64,000 nt of DNA, from NCBI GenBank assembly GCA_945285915.1, contig CALYQL010000002.1, positions 62,001 through 126,000 on the forward strand, read 5' to 3'. The notes under the pieces were generated by a model that was not told where the DNA came from, searched no databases, and saw only the letters and a program-made list of their open reading frames with translations. The DNA comes from an uncultured Bartonella sp. (GTDB lineage Bacteria; Pseudomonadota; Alphaproteobacteria; Rhizobiales; Rhizobiaceae). Below are positions 36,670 through 44,988 of this stretch, in pieces. The translations under genes and the position numbers were made by a program. How positions within the stretch are numbered: the first letter of the stretch is position 1; the number at the start of each line of letters is the position of its first letter.

Positions 36670-38469
36670 TTATACGAGCGAGCGACCTTTGGCATCAATT
36701 GCATTTGCAACTGCTTCATCATTGGCCTCATCGGGCAACAGCATATCGTTATGCGCACGTCCTGATGGGATCATCGGGAAACAATTTTCCTGATTGACAA
36801 CGCGGCAATCAAATAAAACCGGCTTATCACACTCTATCATTTCACGGATCTTGGCATCCAATTCCTGTGGGTCGGAACATCTTATGCCGACAGCCCCATA
36901 AGCTTCTGCCAATTTTACAAAATCCGGCATAGATTCTGTATAAGAATTGGATAAGCGGTTACCATGCAGCAATTGTTGCCACTGCCGAACCATGCCCATG
37001 TAATTATTATTAAGAATAAACACTTTAACTGGCGTCTTATGCTGCATCGCTGTTGCCAGTTCCTGAATATTCATTTGAATAGATGCATCACCTGCAACAC
37101 AAATAACCAAAGCATCTGGATTTGCAACCTGCACACCGATTGATGACGGAAATCCATACCCCATGGTTCCCAATCCACCAGATGTCATAAAATGTTTCGG
37201 CTCATCAAACCCATAATATTGGGCTGTCCACATTTGGTGTTGGCCAACTTCAGGTGTTATATAGGCGTTTTTATCTTTGGTAAGTTCGCAAAGCCGCTGA
37301 ATGGCATATTGCGGCATAATCGCATCGCTTCTTTGCTTGAACGCCAAAGAATTCCGCGCCCGCCAATGGTTTATAGTGTCCCACCATTCCTTACGTTCTG
37401 CTTTATTAGGCGTTTGCTGCAATGCGCGCAAACTTCGTGTCATATTTTCCAGAATATGGGCAACATCGCCAATAATCGGAACCTCAACTTGTACAGTCTT
37501 GTTGATTGATGATGGATCAATGTCGATATGAATGATACGTGCATTAGGAGCAAAAGCATCTAGCCGTCCGGTGATACGGTCGTCAAAACGAGCACCGATT
37601 GCCAGCATAACATCGCAATCATGCATTGTCATATTTGCTTCATAGGTACCATGCATACCTAACATGCCAAGCCAATTTTTACCCGATGCCGGATATGCTC
37701 CCAATCCCATAAGTGTTGAGGTAATTGGAAAATCACCCAAGTCTACCAATTCGCGCAAAAGTCTTACGGCTTCGCTACCCGACGAGATAACACCACCGCC
37801 CGAATAGATGACCGGCTTTTTTGCCTGTGCAAGCATTGAAACAGCGTATTGAATTGCCTTATCGTCACCTTCCAATTGCGGTCTATAACTGGCGCGCGGC
37901 ATGGATTTTGGTGCGGTATAGATGCCTGAAGCAAATTGTATATCTTTTGGAATATCAATGAGCACAGGGCCTGGTCTTCCCGTTTGGGCAATATAAAAAG
38001 CCTCATGAATAATGCGTGACAGATCGTTGACATCTTTAACAAGCCAATTGTGCTTTGTACAAGGGCGTGTAATGCCGACCGTATCGGCTTCCTGAAAACC
38101 ATCTGTACCAATCAAGGTTGTTGGTACCTGCCCAGAAAAACAGACCAATGGAATGGAATCCATCAAGGCATCTTGCAGCGCCGTTACAGAATTTGTCGCA
38201 CCAGGGCCAGATGTCACGAGCATCACACCTACTTTGCCTGTGCTACGGGCATACCCTTCTGCGGCATGTCCAGCTGCCTGCTCATGACGCACGAGTATAT
38301 GTTGGAATTGATCTTGTTGGTAAATTTCGTCAAAAATAGGCAGAACAGCTCCACCAGGATAACCAAAAATATGTTTTACTCCCTGATCGATCAGGGCTTG
38401 TACGACCATTTCTGCTCCGGTCATAGTTGTCCCGTCTGCATTGTCTCTTGGCTTTTTATGCTCTGTCAT
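36670..38469 (-). CDS. ilvB: Acetolactate synthase large (catalytic) subunit
   Basis: A 599-residue thiamine-diphosphate enzyme making acetolactate or acetohydroxybutyrate for valine, leucine and isoleucine synthesis. Landmarks are GAEMVVQALIDQGVKHIFGYPGG at the N-terminus, the catalytic Glu in VRHEQAAGHAAEGYAR, VTSGPGATN, the central FAD-related domain, and the ThDP-binding GDASIQMN with its following NNNYMGMV. It is preceded by a leader peptide and a terminator hairpin (38505-38610) and followed by ilvN. It would also provide the substrate for the acetolactate decarboxylase at 13234-13938. Confidence 0.96.
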   Translation of the reverse strand: MTEHKKPRDNADGTTMTGAEMVVQALIDQGVKHIFGYPGGAVLPIFDEIYQQDQFQHILVRHEQAAGHAAEGYARSTGKVGVMLVTSGPGATNSVTALQDALMDSIPLVCFSGQVPTTLIGTDGFQEADTVGITRPCTKHNWLVKDVNDLSRIIHEAFYIAQTGRPGPVLIDIPKDIQFASGIYTAPKSMPRASYRPQLEGDDKAIQYAVSMLAQAKKPVIYSGGGVISSGSEAVRLLRELVDLGDFPITSTLMGLGAYPASGKNWLGMLGMHGTYEANMTMHDCDVMLAIGARFDDRITGRLDAFAPNARIIHIDIDPSSINKTVQVEVPIIGDVAHILENMTRSLRALQQTPNKAERKEWWDTINHWRARNSLAFKQRSDAIMPQYAIQRLCELTKDKNAYITPEVGQHQMWTAQYYGFDEPKHFMTSGGLGTMGYGFPSSIGVQVANPDALVICVAGDASIQMNIQELATAMQHKTPVKVFILNNNYMGMVRQWQQLLHGNRLSNSYTESMPDFVKLAEAYGAVGIRCSDPQELDAKIREMIECDKPVLFDCRVVNQENCFPMIPSGRAHNDMLLPDEANDEAVANAIDAKGRSLV

Positions 38470-38504
38470 TTTTCCTACTCGTCAACATAATCAAATCGGA
38501 TAAT

Positions 38505-38526
38505 AAAAAAGGCTCCCGAGGGAGCC
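38505..38526 (-). terminator. ilvBN attenuator terminator
   Basis: On the minus strand GGCTCCC, TC loop, GGGAGCC is followed by TTTTTT, ending 35 bases before the ilvB start. It lies downstream of the leader peptide and the GCGTATGAGG stem, the standard order of an amino-acid attenuator. Confidence 0.85.
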
Positions 38527-38532
38527 TGTCTT

Positions 38533-38581
38533 GCGTATGAGGTGCTATTAGCTGAATGGTTACACCATCTGCCTCATACGC
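38533..38581 (-). promoter_or_regulatory. Pause-type hairpin of the ilvBN leader
   Basis: GCGTATGAGG (38572-38581 read on the minus strand) pairs perfectly over 10 bp with CCTCATACGC (38533-38542) around a 29-base loop. Its 5' arm begins at the leader peptide stop codon, so a ribosome at the stop would melt or mask it. Together with the terminator it forms the switch. Confidence 0.75.
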
Positions 38582-38610
38582 TACCACACTACTAGAATAA
38601 TCTTTTCCAT
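38581..38610 (-). CDS. ilvBN leader peptide (MEKIILVVW)
   Basis: A nine-codon frame, ATG GAA AAG ATT ATT CTA GTA GTG TGG TAG, with AAGG eight bases upstream. Five of nine codons are Ile-Ile-Leu-Val-Val, the three end products of the pathway it precedes. Ribosome stalling here when branched-chain aminoacyl-tRNAs are scarce would prevent the downstream terminator. This is classical attenuation, seen directly in the sequence and not shown experimentally. Confidence 0.85.
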   Translation of the reverse strand: MEKIILVVW

Positions 38611-38665
38611 GGCGGAAACCTTATTATGCAATTTTACATTCGTCAATGCCAAAAATTACCCTGAC

Positions 38666-38693
38666 ATTATTGCATAGTTTATGTTTTTAACAA
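38666..38693 (-). promoter_or_regulatory. Candidate promoter of the ilvBN leader
   Basis: On the minus strand TTGTTA (38688-38693), a 16-base spacer and AATAAT (38666-38671) would start RNA near 38659, about 50 bases before the leader ATG. TTGGCA/CATAAT closer to the ATG is an alternative but would leave almost no 5' end. The rest of 38694-38838 holds only a weak stem at 38754-38772 after miaA. Confidence 0.35.
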
Positions 38694-38838
38694 GAAAAGA
38701 CCAAAGAAAACGATCGTGATATATTATCAGTATACTATTCAATGATGGATTTGGGCGGCATTTCATACCGCCATAATAAAACCAGCACGTCTTCACCCTT
38801 ATTCAGATGTAAATGACACTTTCAAAGAAAACTCTGCG

Positions 38839-39711
38839 TTACGAAAGGCATTTCCACGTTGAGTCGAATTGGTGGCGAAACCATGTCATCTGGCGCTTTG
38901 CATATCGTCTGGTTTGTGTTTTGGCTTTTTCTATCGCACTTTCCATAGTTTCAAGTCCATTTAGGACATTGATAAATTCCGGAACACCGATGGCTTTCAT
39001 TGCCGGCAGAGTAGAATCCAATTGCAAATCATCAAGTTTACGAACCTCATCAAATGCACCGTTTTCTACCATGTGATCAAAGCGCCTCTCAATGCGATCA
39101 TACACCAATGCACGTTCTGGCTGCAGAAGTATTTTTTCAATATTCATATCTTGAAGCAGTGGCGTGGTTTTTTGATCCTGCCATGCGCTCAACGGTTTAG
39201 TCGTCGCGTCAAACACCTCCAAAGCACGCAAAATTCTCTGCCGGTCATTAATATTCAATATCTCTGCTGTTTTTTTATCAACCTGCATCAGTTGGTCATG
39301 TAGCTTTTCCGGCACAGTGTTTTGCGCAATATCTTGCCACTTTTCTTTTATTGCCAATGGCACGTCGGGTATTTCTGCCAAGCCGTCTAGCAATGCCTTA
39401 AAATAAAGCCCCGTTCCACCAACAAAGATCAATGGCACATCACCCAGCTTATCCAACAGACAAGACACATCTTTAAGCCATTTTCCGGTAGAATACCGAA
39501 TAGATGGATCAACATGGCCATAAAGATAATGTTTGGCTAAAGACATATCCGCGTCAGAAGGACGAGCGGTTATAACCTGCAAAATATCATAGACCTGCAT
39601 TGAATCTGCGTTAATAATAACACCATCATGCTTTCTTGCATGTTCAATTGCAAAATCAGACTTGCCGCTTGCGGTAGGGCCCGCTATCAAAGTTATAACT
39701 CTTTTTTTCAT
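38839..39711 (-). CDS. miaA: tRNA dimethylallyltransferase
   Basis: A 290-residue enzyme adding dimethylallyl to A37 of tRNAs that read codons beginning with U. The P-loop GPTASGKS is at residues 11-18, followed by NADSMQVY with the catalytic Asp, then FVGGTGLYFKALLDGLAEIP, and a C-terminal RRYAKRQMTWFR tRNA-binding motif. The start has AGGAAG nine bases upstream. Only 15 bases separate it from the divergent serB start, so each promoter must lie inside or across the other gene's 5' end. Confidence 0.95.
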   Translation of the reverse strand: MKKRVITLIAGPTASGKSDFAIEHARKHDGVIINADSMQVYDILQVITARPSDADMSLAKHYLYGHVDPSIRYSTGKWLKDVSCLLDKLGDVPLIFVGGTGLYFKALLDGLAEIPDVPLAIKEKWQDIAQNTVPEKLHDQLMQVDKKTAEILNINDRQRILRALEVFDATTKPLSAWQDQKTTPLLQDMNIEKILLQPERALVYDRIERRFDHMVENGAFDEVRKLDDLQLDSTLPAMKAIGVPEFINVLNGLETMESAIEKAKTQTRRYAKRQMTWFRHQFDSTWKCLS

Positions 39712-39726
39712 TGACGGGGACTTCCT

Positions 39727-40626
39727 ATGTCTACCAATTCCTTACTTGTAGCCACGCTTATAACCAATCCTACACATCCTGTCCTAGAACCGACACTTGT
39801 TGATAAAGCGTGTCAGCACGTTAATGCAAATAATGTTTATTGGCTAGCTGATGGTACCGCGTGCGATATTCCTCTGCCAAATACCATAAACAAAGCACAG
39901 GCATTAGAAAATCTCCGCAATGCGATTGGTGATCTTCCTATTGATATTGCGGTGCAAGAACAAGACAAACGAAGAAAAAAGCTTCTTGTTGCGGATATGG
40001 ATTCCACAATGATTGGGCAAGAATGTATTGATGAACTTGCCGAAGAAGCAGGATTACGCGAGCATATTGCCACCATTACGCGGCGCGCAATGAATGGGGA
40101 AATTGCTTTTGAGCCGGCCTTGAAAGAACGTGTTGCCCTATTAAAAGGTCTACCTCTGGATATTATTGATAGGGTTATTAAAAACCGGATTATTTTGACC
40201 GCTGGTGGCAAAGAACTTATCGCAACCATGCGGAAAAATGGTGCCTATACAGCATTGGTTTCTGGTGGTTTCACCATCTTTACTGGAAAAATTGCCGCCA
40301 TGCTCGGTTTTAATGAACATCACGCCAATGAATTGAAAGTGGTAGATAATCAATTATCTGGTTTTGTGGCTGAACCTATTTTGGGCAAACAAGCAAAATT
40401 GGATAAATTGGAAGATCTTTGTAAACAATTGGGAATTTCACCTGACGAGGCAATGGCGGTGGGTGATGGCGCAAATGATCTGGCTATGCTGCAAAAAGCT
40501 GGCTCTGGTGTTGCACTGCACGCCAAGCCCATTGTTGCTGAAGCCGCATCAATCCGGATTGATTACGGCGATCTAACGGCGCTACTTTATCTCCAAGGGT
40601 ATAGAAAGCACGACTTCGTCGTATAA
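39727..40626 (+). CDS. serB: Phosphoserine phosphatase
   Basis: A 299-residue HAD-family phosphatase, the last step of serine synthesis. The catalytic DMDSTMIGQECIDELA motif begins near residue 90, followed by VSGGFTIFTG (motif II), the conserved lysine region, and GDGANDLAMLQKAG (motif IV) with metal ligands. An N-terminal ACT-like extension of about 85 residues is present as in other alphaproteobacterial SerB proteins. GGGGAC lies upstream of ATG 39727. The 3' end faces degP and is part of a tandem 246-bp duplication; the functional copy ends GYRKHDFVV. Confidence 0.95.
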   Translation: MSTNSLLVATLITNPTHPVLEPTLVDKACQHVNANNVYWLADGTACDIPLPNTINKAQALENLRNAIGDLPIDIAVQEQDKRRKKLLVADMDSTMIGQECIDELAEEAGLREHIATITRRAMNGEIAFEPALKERVALLKGLPLDIIDRVIKNRIILTAGGKELIATMRKNGAYTALVSGGFTIFTGKIAAMLGFNEHHANELKVVDNQLSGFVAEPILGKQAKLDKLEDLCKQLGISPDEAMAVGDGANDLAMLQKAGSGVALHAKPIVAEAASIRIDYGDLTALLYLQGYRKHDFVV

Positions 40627-40674
40627 AGCTCTATCTATAAACCAAAGGATTGCCGGTATTTCAGAAATTTAACT

Positions 40675-40732
40675 CGGTAATACAATATGATAATGCGTGT
40701 TGTTATTCATCGTATTGTTTATTGTATTACCG
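40675..40732. terminator. Bidirectional terminator between serB and degP, copy 1
   Basis: CGGTAATACAAT and ATTGTATTACCG form a 12-bp stem around a 34-base AT-rich region with further pairing. It lies 48 bases past serB. Confidence 0.6.
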
Positions 40733-40738
40733 TGAGCA

Positions 40739-40843
40739 TTAATCCCAACGCAGGTTAACAAAACGCAATTCACCACCAGCGCCAGACACAACCAAAAGTG
40801 CATTTTTACGCCCCGTTGCGCGCAGATTAGCTAAATCTTTTAA
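40739..40843 (-). pseudogene. Orphan degP 3' end (duplicate copy, still in frame)
   Basis: On the minus strand this reads KDLANLRATGRKNALL, then VVSGAGGELRFVNLRWD and a stop, colinear with the real degP C-terminus (KRLENLRATGRKN...RFVTVRLD). The frame is uninterrupted although several residues differ. It has no start and is cut off abruptly at its upstream side, where a second serB tail begins. Confidence 0.88.
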
Positions 40844-40872
40844 GGTATAGAAAGCACGACGACGTCCTATAA
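40844..40872 (+). pseudogene. Orphan serB 3' end (duplicate copy)
   Basis: This reads GYRKHDDVL and TAA in the frame of the real serB end (GYRKHDFVV, TAA), exactly 246 bases downstream of it. There is no start and no upstream coding sequence. Confidence 0.8.
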
Positions 40873-40920
40873 TGCCCTAACGATAAGCCAAGGAATTGCT
40901 AATATTTCAGCAATTTAGCC

Positions 40921-40978
40921 CAGTAATACAATAGGATAACGCATATTGTTATTAATCGTATTATGTATTGTATTACCG
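40921..40978. terminator. Bidirectional terminator, copy 2, next to degP
   Basis: CAGTAATACAAT and ATTGTATTACCG form a 12-bp stem with one wobble-type mismatch, 7 bases past the functional degP stop. It is the duplicate of the stem at 40675-40732. Confidence 0.6.
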
Positions 40979-40984
40979 TGAGCA

Positions 40985-42478
40985 TTAATCCAGACGAACG
41001 GTGACAAAACGTAATTCACCACCAGCGCCAGACACAACCAAAAGTGCATTTTTTCGCCCAGTTGCGCGCAGATTTTCCAATCTCTTTGCAACATCCTCCG
41101 GCGTTTTTACCTGTTCCTGATTAATATCCACGATAACATCACCGCTGCGAATACGCTTTTCATCAGCGGCACTCTTTGGAACAACAGCCGTAACAACAAC
41201 ACCTTCAACACCTTGCTTGATGTTAAACGTTTTTCGCAATTCGTCAGTCATTGCAGAAAGTGTCATCCCCATTGATTGCACAGATTGCTTGGATTCCTGT
41301 TTGTCCTTCCCAGAATTCTTAGGATCGGACTTGCTGTCGGCGTCGGTTTCTTTTTCTTTCAAAAGGCCAAGTTTGACTTGAACTGTTTTTTCCTGTCCAT
41401 CTCTGATGACTGTAACATCCGAGATTTTTCCAACCGGACTTTCCGCGACAATGCGGGGCAATTCCCGCGCATCTTTAATTTTATGCCCAGCAAAACGGAT
41501 AATAACATCACCATCCTGTATTTGAGAATGATCGACCGTTTTATCTTCGATTTTTCCTGCAACAAGCGCACCTTCTGCTTTTGGCAGTTTCATAATCGTC
41601 GCAATATCTTCGCTCACTGGTTGAATGCGTATGGCCAGCCACCCTCTTCTTGTCTCGCCAAATTCTTTCAATTGATCCAACACACCAATTGCCATTTCAG
41701 ACGGAATAGCAAAGCCAATACCGATAGAGCCACCTGACGGAGAAATAATCGCAGTATTGATACCAATAACTTTGCCGCTCATATCAAAAAGCGGACCACC
41801 GGAGTTACCGCGATTGATAGCGGCGTCTGTCTGAATAAAATCGTCATAAGGCCCAGCGTTAATATCGCGGTTACGAGCAGATATAATACCGATTGTTACA
41901 GTGCCGCCAAGGCCAAATGGATTACCAATTGCCATAACCCAATCGCCTATGCGTGCGCTTTCAGAATCACCAAATTCAACAGCAGTCAATTTCTTCGCCG
42001 CAGGATCCACCTGCAACAAGGCCAAATCGGTTTTCGCATCTTTGCCCAATAGTTTTGCTTTTAGTTTGGAACCATCGGTAAAATTAACCTCAATGTCATC
42101 GGCATCAGCAATAACGTGGTTATTGGTTACAATAAGTCCTTTTTGCGCATCAATCACAAAGCCCGAGCCAAGCGATTGCACTTTGCGTGATTGGCTGGTG
42201 TTGTTGTTATTGTTATCAGAAGAAAAGAAATCTTTGAAATAGTCCTGAAACGGCGCATCTTTCTGAATATCAGGTTTTACTGTATTGTTGCCTTGTTCTG
42301 TGCCTTTCAGTGTCTGACTGGTGGAAATATTGACAACAGCGTCAAGAAGCCCCGAAGCCAAATTCGATACGGATTGTGGCGTGGTATGCTGCAACGGCGT
42401 ATCAGCCCACCCACTATTTTGCGGATAGATCAAGGCTGTGCATGTAGCGATACATAGAGCAAGGCGCTTCAACAACAT
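40985..42478 (-). CDS. degP: Do-family periplasmic serine protease/chaperone (DegP/HtrA)
   Basis: A 497-residue exported protease for envelope quality control. A signal peptide (MLLKRLALCIATCTALIY...) is followed by the trypsin-like domain with catalytic His in VTNNHVIADADD, Asp in KTDLALLQV and Ser in GNSGGPLFD. Two PDZ domains follow, separated by a charged linker rich in Lys, Ser and Asp (near residue 375). The start at 42478 has GGAAGG just upstream; a TTG at 42490 is unlikely. It follows the DUF2065 gene and hflKC on the same strand. Part of its 3' end is repeated beyond its stop. Confidence 0.95.
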   Translation of the reverse strand: MLLKRLALCIATCTALIYPQNSGWADTPLQHTTPQSVSNLASGLLDAVVNISTSQTLKGTEQGNNTVKPDIQKDAPFQDYFKDFFSSDNNNNNTSQSRKVQSLGSGFVIDAQKGLIVTNNHVIADADDIEVNFTDGSKLKAKLLGKDAKTDLALLQVDPAAKKLTAVEFGDSESARIGDWVMAIGNPFGLGGTVTIGIISARNRDINAGPYDDFIQTDAAINRGNSGGPLFDMSGKVIGINTAIISPSGGSIGIGFAIPSEMAIGVLDQLKEFGETRRGWLAIRIQPVSEDIATIMKLPKAEGALVAGKIEDKTVDHSQIQDGDVIIRFAGHKIKDARELPRIVAESPVGKISDVTVIRDGQEKTVQVKLGLLKEKETDADSKSDPKNSGKDKQESKQSVQSMGMTLSAMTDELRKTFNIKQGVEGVVVTAVVPKSAADEKRIRSGDVIVDINQEQVKTPEDVAKRLENLRATGRKNALLVVSGAGGELRFVTVRLD

Positions 42479-42619
42479 ATTTCCTTCCAATCAAAAGGCT
42501 CAATAAACTTTGCTATGCAATCATTTAATGCATTTTATATTAAAGTGAAATGGCGCAAATGGAGGAAATCAATGTTTAGATTTAATTTTAATCTAGGCGG
42601 TATTCTAAAACACATTATC

Positions 42620-42802
42620 CTAGCGGCATAACCAGATAATGAGAACACCAATTCCCATTGCAACAAGGCCGCTTATACGCAAAACATTATCTGGCGTCAC
42701 GCCAATCTGCGACGCCATTTTTTTTACCAGTGAAGGAAAGCCACTGTAGAATAGCCCTTCGATAAAAAGGACTAATCCTACAGCTGTTAATAATAGACTC
42801 AT
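42620..42802 (-). CDS. DUF2065 family small membrane protein (YjeT-like)
   Basis: A 60-residue protein with two hydrophobic segments: LLLTAVGLVLFIEGLFYSGF and the C-terminal ISGLVAMGIGVLIIWL. It also has the family's PDNVLRISGL centre. Function is unknown. Its start overlaps the hflC stop (TAATG), showing translational coupling with the HflKC protease-regulator complex, and degP follows, an arrangement conserved in Rhizobiales. Confidence 0.9.
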   Translation of the reverse strand: MSLLLTAVGLVLFIEGLFYSGFPSLVKKMASQIGVTPDNVLRISGLVAMGIGVLIIWLCR

Positions 42803-43707
42803 TAGTTTTGTGCCGATATTGCAGATTTTCCAGAGTTTCCTAATGGATGATGCCAGTAGTAGAAGAAATCTTCATCTGGCGAGACAACCATCGGAGTTGT
42901 TTCCAATTTTTTATAATTTTCCATAGCTAACCAGAAATCATAAAATTGCGGATTGGTTTTCCGGGCGTCGAGCAAAAGACGGATACTTTCTGCCTGGCCC
43001 TCACCTCTTGTTATTTCTGCGTCGCGTTTAGCAGCCGCAACAATTTCTTCATATTCCCTGTTTGCTTCGGCAACAATTCTGTCACGTTCTTGCTGACCAC
43101 GCGCACGAATATTTTCTGCTGCTGCTTCACGTTCTGCCGCCATTTGGCGATAGACATCTTCTGACACGGCATCAGTCAAATCTGTTTTTCTAATACGCAC
43201 GTCAACAATGGTAATACCAAGTGATCCGGCATCAGCAGAAAATTGTTGTTGAACTTCGCTCATCATAGCACCACGCTCGTCCGACAAGGCGGCTTTAAAT
43301 TCACGCTTACCGTAAACGGCACGTAACGCATCAATAAAACGCGGTGCAAGGTTTTCTTGTGCCGCCACTTGAGGGCGACCAGAACCAATGCGTTGCAAAA
43401 ATAATTTTGGATCGGTTATGCGGTAGATAAAGAAGGCATCAACCTCATAATATGCACCACCGCGCACCTGCACAGATTGTGTTGGCACATCATATCGCAA
43501 TAAGCGGTTATCGATAATGACTGTTTGATCGATAAAAGGTGTTTTGAAATAAAGCCCTGGTTCTTGTTCAACCCGCACGATTTGTCCAAAACGCTTAATC
43601 GCAATTTGTTGGCGAGGATAAACAACAAAAACGGACATCCATACCGCCAAACATATAACAATGATAACACCAAGAAAGATAAAAAAACGGTTCTGCTGCA
43701 TTATCAT
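42802..43707 (-). CDS. hflC: HflC, SPFH-domain regulator of FtsH protease
   Basis: A 301-residue membrane-anchored protein with an N-terminal hydrophobic helix (FFIFLGVIIVICLAVWMSVFV) and an SPFH/prohibitin domain, ending in a long charged helix (AAAKRDAEITRGEGQAESIRLL). HflC and HflK form a large periplasmic cage around FtsH and limit its action on membrane proteins. The start overlaps the hflK stop by four bases. An in-frame ATG at 43701 is an equally good start. It is coupled downstream to the DUF2065 gene. Confidence 0.95.
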   Translation of the reverse strand: MIMQQNRFFIFLGVIIVICLAVWMSVFVVYPRQQIAIKRFGQIVRVEQEPGLYFKTPFIDQTVIIDNRLLRYDVPTQSVQVRGGAYYEVDAFFIYRITDPKLFLQRIGSGRPQVAAQENLAPRFIDALRAVYGKREFKAALSDERGAMMSEVQQQFSADAGSLGITIVDVRIRKTDLTDAVSEDVYRQMAAEREAAAENIRARGQQERDRIVAEANREYEEIVAAAKRDAEITRGEGQAESIRLLLDARKTNPQFYDFWLAMENYKKLETTPMVVSPDEDFFYYWHHPLGNSGKSAISAQN

Positions 43708-44876
43708 TGTACTCCTGTCACAGTTTTATCAGTCTGCGATGACTGTGATGGATTGGAATTATTGGATGAGTTTGATGTTTTACTATTCATCATCTGGTTT
43801 AATGGCAAATAGGAAACAGGAGAGCCATTTTTCTGCTCGACAACCAATTTATTGGGCGATTGCAGAATGCGTCCAACAGTTTCCATATAAAGACGATATT
43901 TGGTTGCTTCCGGCGCAACGGCTGCTTCATGTGCAATGGCAGCAAAACGCTCCGCCCGTCCGGTTGCCTCTTCAATCATCTGTGCTTTTTCACCCTTGGC
44001 AACTTCCCTTGTGCGAGAAGCTTCACCATTGGCCAAACCAAGTTTATTAAACCTGACGCGATTGCCTTCTTCCACCATTCGCCCACGCTCTTGTTCGGCT
44101 TGTTGGAACGAGTTGAATGCCGCTGCAACTTTGGTTGGTGGAGCAGCTTCACTGATGGATACTCTGTTTACCTGAACGCCAAGCTGATATTTATCCACGG
44201 TTGACTGGATAATTGTCTTAACGCTGTTGGCGACCTCTTCTTTTTTATCACGAAGAACATCATCAACAGGGCGACTACCGATAACTTCACGCATAGCACT
44301 TTCTGCAACTTGCCGCACAGTGCCTTCCTGTTCATTGACATTGAACAAATAACGCGTTGGATCTGATATGCGATAATAAACAGAAAAGTTGACGTAAACG
44401 ATATTCTGATCGCTCGACAACATCAGCCCATCGCTTTGCTGCGCCTGACCTGGCTTACCACCAATAGCGATAGATTTCTCAGTCAATGGCACTTTCATGT
44501 AAGTTTCAATAGGCCAAAAGTGAAAGTGAAGACCATCGCCAACGATACCTTCTTGCGGCACACCAAAACGCAAAACAACACCTTGTTCGTTCTGTTGCAC
44601 GACATAAAAACATTGGAATAGCCAAAAAATGACAACAATCAGCAATACGATAAGAAACATTCCAGCACCGCCGAATTGTTTTAACTTATCCTGACCCTTT
44701 CTCAATATATCATCAATATCGGGTCCGTTATTGCCACCATTACCGCCTGATCCTGATGGCTTTTTTTCCCATGGGGATTTGTTGCCACCATTATCATTGC
44801 CGCCGCTACCCCATGGGCTGCCGCCATTATTTCCACCGCCCCATGGGCCGTTGCCATTCTGATTACTCCAGGGCAT
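43704..44876 (-). CDS. hflK: HflK, SPFH-domain regulator of FtsH protease
   Basis: A 390-residue partner of HflC. It has the hallmark glycine/asparagine/proline-rich N-terminal tail (MPWSNQNGNGPWGGG...), one membrane helix (FLIVLLIVVIFWLFQCFYVV near residue 80), then the SPFH domain with QQNEQGVVLRFG and a coiled C-terminal helix. The start is ATG 44876 with AGAGGTG five bases upstream; a GTG at 44882 is the alternative. It overlaps hflC by four bases. folA and thyA lie upstream on the same strand after a gap of about 110 bases. Confidence 0.95.
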   Translation of the reverse strand: MPWSNQNGNGPWGGGNNGGSPWGSGGNDNGGNKSPWEKKPSGSGGNGGNNGPDIDDILRKGQDKLKQFGGAGMFLIVLLIVVIFWLFQCFYVVQQNEQGVVLRFGVPQEGIVGDGLHFHFWPIETYMKVPLTEKSIAIGGKPGQAQQSDGLMLSSDQNIVYVNFSVYYRISDPTRYLFNVNEQEGTVRQVAESAMREVIGSRPVDDVLRDKKEEVANSVKTIIQSTVDKYQLGVQVNRVSISEAAPPTKVAAAFNSFQQAEQERGRMVEEGNRVRFNKLGLANGEASRTREVAKGEKAQMIEEATGRAERFAAIAHEAAVAPEATKYRLYMETVGRILQSPNKLVVEQKNGSPVSYLPLNQMMNSKTSNSSNNSNPSQSSQTDKTVTGVQ

Positions 44877-44988
44877 AGTCACCTCTTGTCCTGTACAAAG
44901 CTTACACTATTTTTTTGTGTCCGTCTTTTATAGGGATGTATCTTGCGCGTTTCAACGCAAAGCTGGAATTTTTATTATATTTATATGA

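Larger units (their letters stand above)
40598..41089. repeat. Tandem duplication of the serB-degP junction, period 246 bp
   Basis: Copy 1 (40598-40843) and copy 2 (40844-41089) both contain, in order, the last ~29 bases of serB, the intergenic terminator, and the last ~105 bases of degP. Landmarks recur exactly 246 bases apart: GGTATAGAAAGCACGAC at 40598/40844, stem arms at 40675/40921 and 40721/40967, and the degP stop at 40739/40985. The copies have many substitutions but no net indel. The functional serB uses copy 1 and the functional degP uses copy 2. Confidence 0.92.

Noticed and set aside
38533..38581. Independent small RNA upstream of ilvB
   Set aside because: The stem, leader peptide and terminator are fully explained as an attenuator in cis.
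40739..40843. Separate small gene ending RFVNLRWD
   Set aside because: It has no start codon or ribosome-binding site and is colinear with the degP C-terminus, so it is a duplicated fragment.
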